Source: Desulfobacterales bacterium (lineage in GTDB: Bacteria > Desulfobacterota > Desulfobacteria > Desulfobacterales > JAFDCJ01). From it: 7,213 nucleotides of DNA. Positions 6,136-7,213 of the stretch are shown here, piece by piece. The position numbers and the translations under genes were made by a program. The notes beneath the pieces are model-generated. The model was not told the origin of the DNA and did no database searches. It saw nothing but the letters and a program-made list of their open reading frames with translations. The stretch lies in the NCBI GenBank assembly GCA_029932495.1, contig JAOZPY010000132.1, positions 1 to 7,213 on the forward strand, in the 5' to 3' direction. Each line of letters begins with the position of its first letter. The stretch's first letter is position 1.

Positions 6136-6176
6136 ATTCAAGTTTTAGCGGGCAGCTGCCCGAATACGTCTTGAAT
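6136..6176. promoter_or_regulatory. Nested concentric inverted repeats upstream of the AhpD-like gene
   Basis: An inner perfect 14-bp palindrome, CGGGCAGCTGCCCG (6149-6162), sits in the middle of an outer inverted repeat, ATTCAAG (6136-6142) with CTTGAAT (6170-6176). The two share a centre to within half a base. In RNA this could fold as two stacked stems with an internal loop, though the inner stem has only a tiny loop; in DNA it could be a binding site. There is no T-tract, and it lies 72 bp before the ATG at 6249. Confidence 0.4.
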
Positions 6177-6233
6177 TCCGGGCCGGCTCTTGTTAGAAGC
6201 ACGGGGCAAGGTGCAAACAACTACAAACTGTCC

Positions 6234-6241
6234 AAGGAGGT
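6234..6241 (+). promoter_or_regulatory. Strong ribosome binding site that fixes the AhpD-like start
   Basis: AAGGAGGT is a full match to the anti-Shine-Dalgarno sequence and lies 7 bases before the ATG at 6249. It rules against the longer open frame from 6087, whose extra 54 residues show no family likeness and cover the two palindromes. Confidence 0.88.
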
Positions 6242-6248
6242 AGATCAC

Positions 6249-6773
6249 ATGACCCTTTTGAAAACCGTAGCACCGGAAGATGCCCGGGGAGAGGTTGAAA
6301 ACGCGTATGCTTTTTTCGTTAAAAGCGGCATACCTGTGCCCAAACCGTTGGAGATGGTGAGTGTCAGCCCGGAGTTGATCCGGCTGCAGTCTGAGATGCT
6401 GGATTACTACATGAAACATCCCAGCCTGGGTTTTGCCCTCCTGACCTCCATCCGCTTCATGGTGGCCAGGCGGTATAACTTTAAGTTCTGTACGAACTTC
6501 AATATGAATTTTCTGAAAATGCAGGGAATGCAGGACGCGCAACTGGAACAGATGGTCGCTGATCCGCAGACCGCCCCCCTTGAAGAGCGCGAACGGGCCA
6601 TGCTGCTTTTCGTGCTCAAGGCCCTTGACACTCCCGACGATATCACCGGCGAAGAGGTGGATGCCTTACGTGAACTGGGATGGACCGACCGGGACATTTT
6701 CGATGCCGTGTTTCACGGTGCCAACATGATCGGCAGCAGTTTCATGATGAAAGCTTTTAAAATGGATACCTGA
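6249..6773 (+). CDS. Carboxymuconolactone decarboxylase/AhpD-like family protein, single cysteine
   Basis: The 174-residue product is mainly helical and resembles the AhpD/carboxymuconolactone-decarboxylase superfamily, most clearly in the C-terminal half: LEERERAMLLFVLKAL (111-126), then ITGEEVDALRELGWTDRDIF (132-151) and DAVFHGANMIGSSF (152-165). AhpD peroxidases use a C-x2-C pair in the central helix. Here that place reads FKFCTNFN, so only C81 remains and the second position is Asn; it is the sole cysteine in the protein. Disulfide-based peroxidase chemistry is therefore unlikely, and the real reaction is unknown. The protein is also methionine-rich (14 of 174). The frame is open up to 6087, but the perfect AAGGAGGT at 6234-6241, 7 bases before the ATG at 6249, and the loss of family likeness before it decide the start. 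It is divergent from moeA and convergent with the MOSC gene, 44 bp away. Confidence 0.82.
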   Translation: MTLLKTVAPEDARGEVENAYAFFVKSGIPVPKPLEMVSVSPELIRLQSEMLDYYMKHPSLGFALLTSIRFMVARRYNFKFCTNFNMNFLKMQGMQDAQLEQMVADPQTAPLEERERAMLLFVLKALDTPDDITGEEVDALRELGWTDRDIFDAVFHGANMIGSSFMMKAFKMDT

Positions 6774-6817
6774 TGAAAAGCCATGCCCGGCGGATGCAGG
6801 CTGCAGGGGATGGGATG

Positions 6818-7213
6818 TCAGGAAGAGATGATTTCAATGCCATCCCCGCAGCGAATCCTGCCTGCCTGCAAAACCCGGGCAAAAACCCCTTCCCGGGGCA
6901 TGATACAGTCGCCGGCCTGATAGTAAATAGCGCACTTGTTGTGGCATTCTTTTCCGATCTGGGTGATTTCAACCACCGCAGAGTCTCCCAGCCGAACCCG
7001 GGTGCCGAGCGGCAGGGTTTTCCAGTCAATGCCGGTGGTGGCGATGTTTTCCGCAAAATCACCGAAAGTCACATCCAGGCCCTTTTGTCGGGCACTCTCG
7101 ATGGCTTCAGAAGATAAGAAGCTGACCTGCCGATGCCACTTGCCGGCATGGGCGTCTGCATCAAGACCGTGGTCTTTGGAGATAAAAGCCTCTTTAACGG
7201 GGGTTTTGCGGGT
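6818..7213 (-). CDS. MOSC-domain protein, 5' end cut by the window edge
   Basis: The last 131 residues of a MOSC-domain protein (the domain shared with the molybdenum-cofactor sulfurase C-terminus) are visible. I translated the open frame past the internal GTG at 7072 to the window edge; the added residues contain the diagnostic GLDADAHAGKWHRQVSFLS, followed by TFGDFAENI, LPLGTRVRLGD, ITQIGKECHNKCAIYYQ and MPREGVFARVL, ending GDGIEIISS. This is nearly a whole MOSC domain, so the GTG at 7072 is not the start; the true start lies beyond 7213. MOSC proteins bind and transfer sulfur or act around molybdopterin. The cysteines of E-C-H-N-K-C and the later G-D-C are candidates for the sulfur-carrying site. 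It is not followed by a MogA/MoaB domain, although such fusions are known. It is convergent with the AhpD-like gene, and with moeA suggests molybdenum-enzyme maturation. Confidence 0.92.
   Translation of the reverse strand, partial: TRKTPVKEAFISKDHGLDADAHAGKWHRQVSFLSSEAIESARQKGLDVTFGDFAENIATTGIDWKTLPLGTRVRLGDSAVVEITQIGKECHNKCAIYYQAGDCIMPREGVFARVLQAGRIRCGDGIEIISS

Noticed and set aside
6087..6248. N-terminal extension of the AhpD-like protein
   Set aside because: The extra 54 residues lack family likeness, overlap two palindromes, and the strong AAGGAGGT is placed for the ATG at 6249.

Overview
The window reads like a chromosomal segment of an anaerobic, probably sulfate-reducing bacterium of the Desulfobacterota (Desulfobacteraceae/Desulfosarcina-like). 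This is an inference from gene content: an HdrC-type iron-sulfur protein, DUF364, two molybdenum-cofactor genes and a sigma-54-type promoter in moderately GC-rich DNA. No rRNA, tRNA, CRISPR array, insertion sequence or phage gene is visible.

Layout, left to right. (1) 1-933 (+) encodes a protein made of two tandem HdrC-like modules with four [4Fe-4S] motifs. (2) 895-1641 (-) is a DUF4213/DUF364 protein; the two genes overlap tail to tail by 39 bp. (3) A divergent promoter region at about 1642-1823 leads into a close two-gene unit (+): a clear cyclopropane-fatty-acyl-phospholipid synthase (1824-2984), then 12 bp later a FAD oxidoreductase of the geranylgeranyl-reductase type (2997-4004). (4) 3982-4440 (-) is a universal stress protein overlapping the oxidoreductase tail by 23 bp. 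Its 310-bp upstream region (4441-4750) holds a very good sigma-54 -24/-12 element, and about 160-180 bp further upstream an inverted and tandem repeat that could be an enhancer-protein site. (5) 4751-5980 (-) is a MoeA-family molybdopterin molybdotransferase. (6) The moeA-divergent region (5981-6248) holds a perfect 9-bp-arm palindrome and a second nested, concentric inverted repeat. (7) 6249-6773 (+) encodes a carboxymuconolactone-decarboxylase/AhpD-like protein with only one cysteine. (8) 6818-7213 (-) is the C-terminal part of a MOSC-domain protein that runs off the right edge.

Two themes stand out. One is lipid modification: a methylene/methyl-transferring Cfa enzyme paired with a flavoenzyme from a family that saturates lipid double bonds, which could together make mid-chain methyl-branched fatty acids. 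The other is molybdenum-cofactor handling (MoeA and MOSC around the AhpD-like gene). The stress-protein promoter is the best-supported regulatory element. The product families are secure for most genes. The joint roles and regulators are inference.
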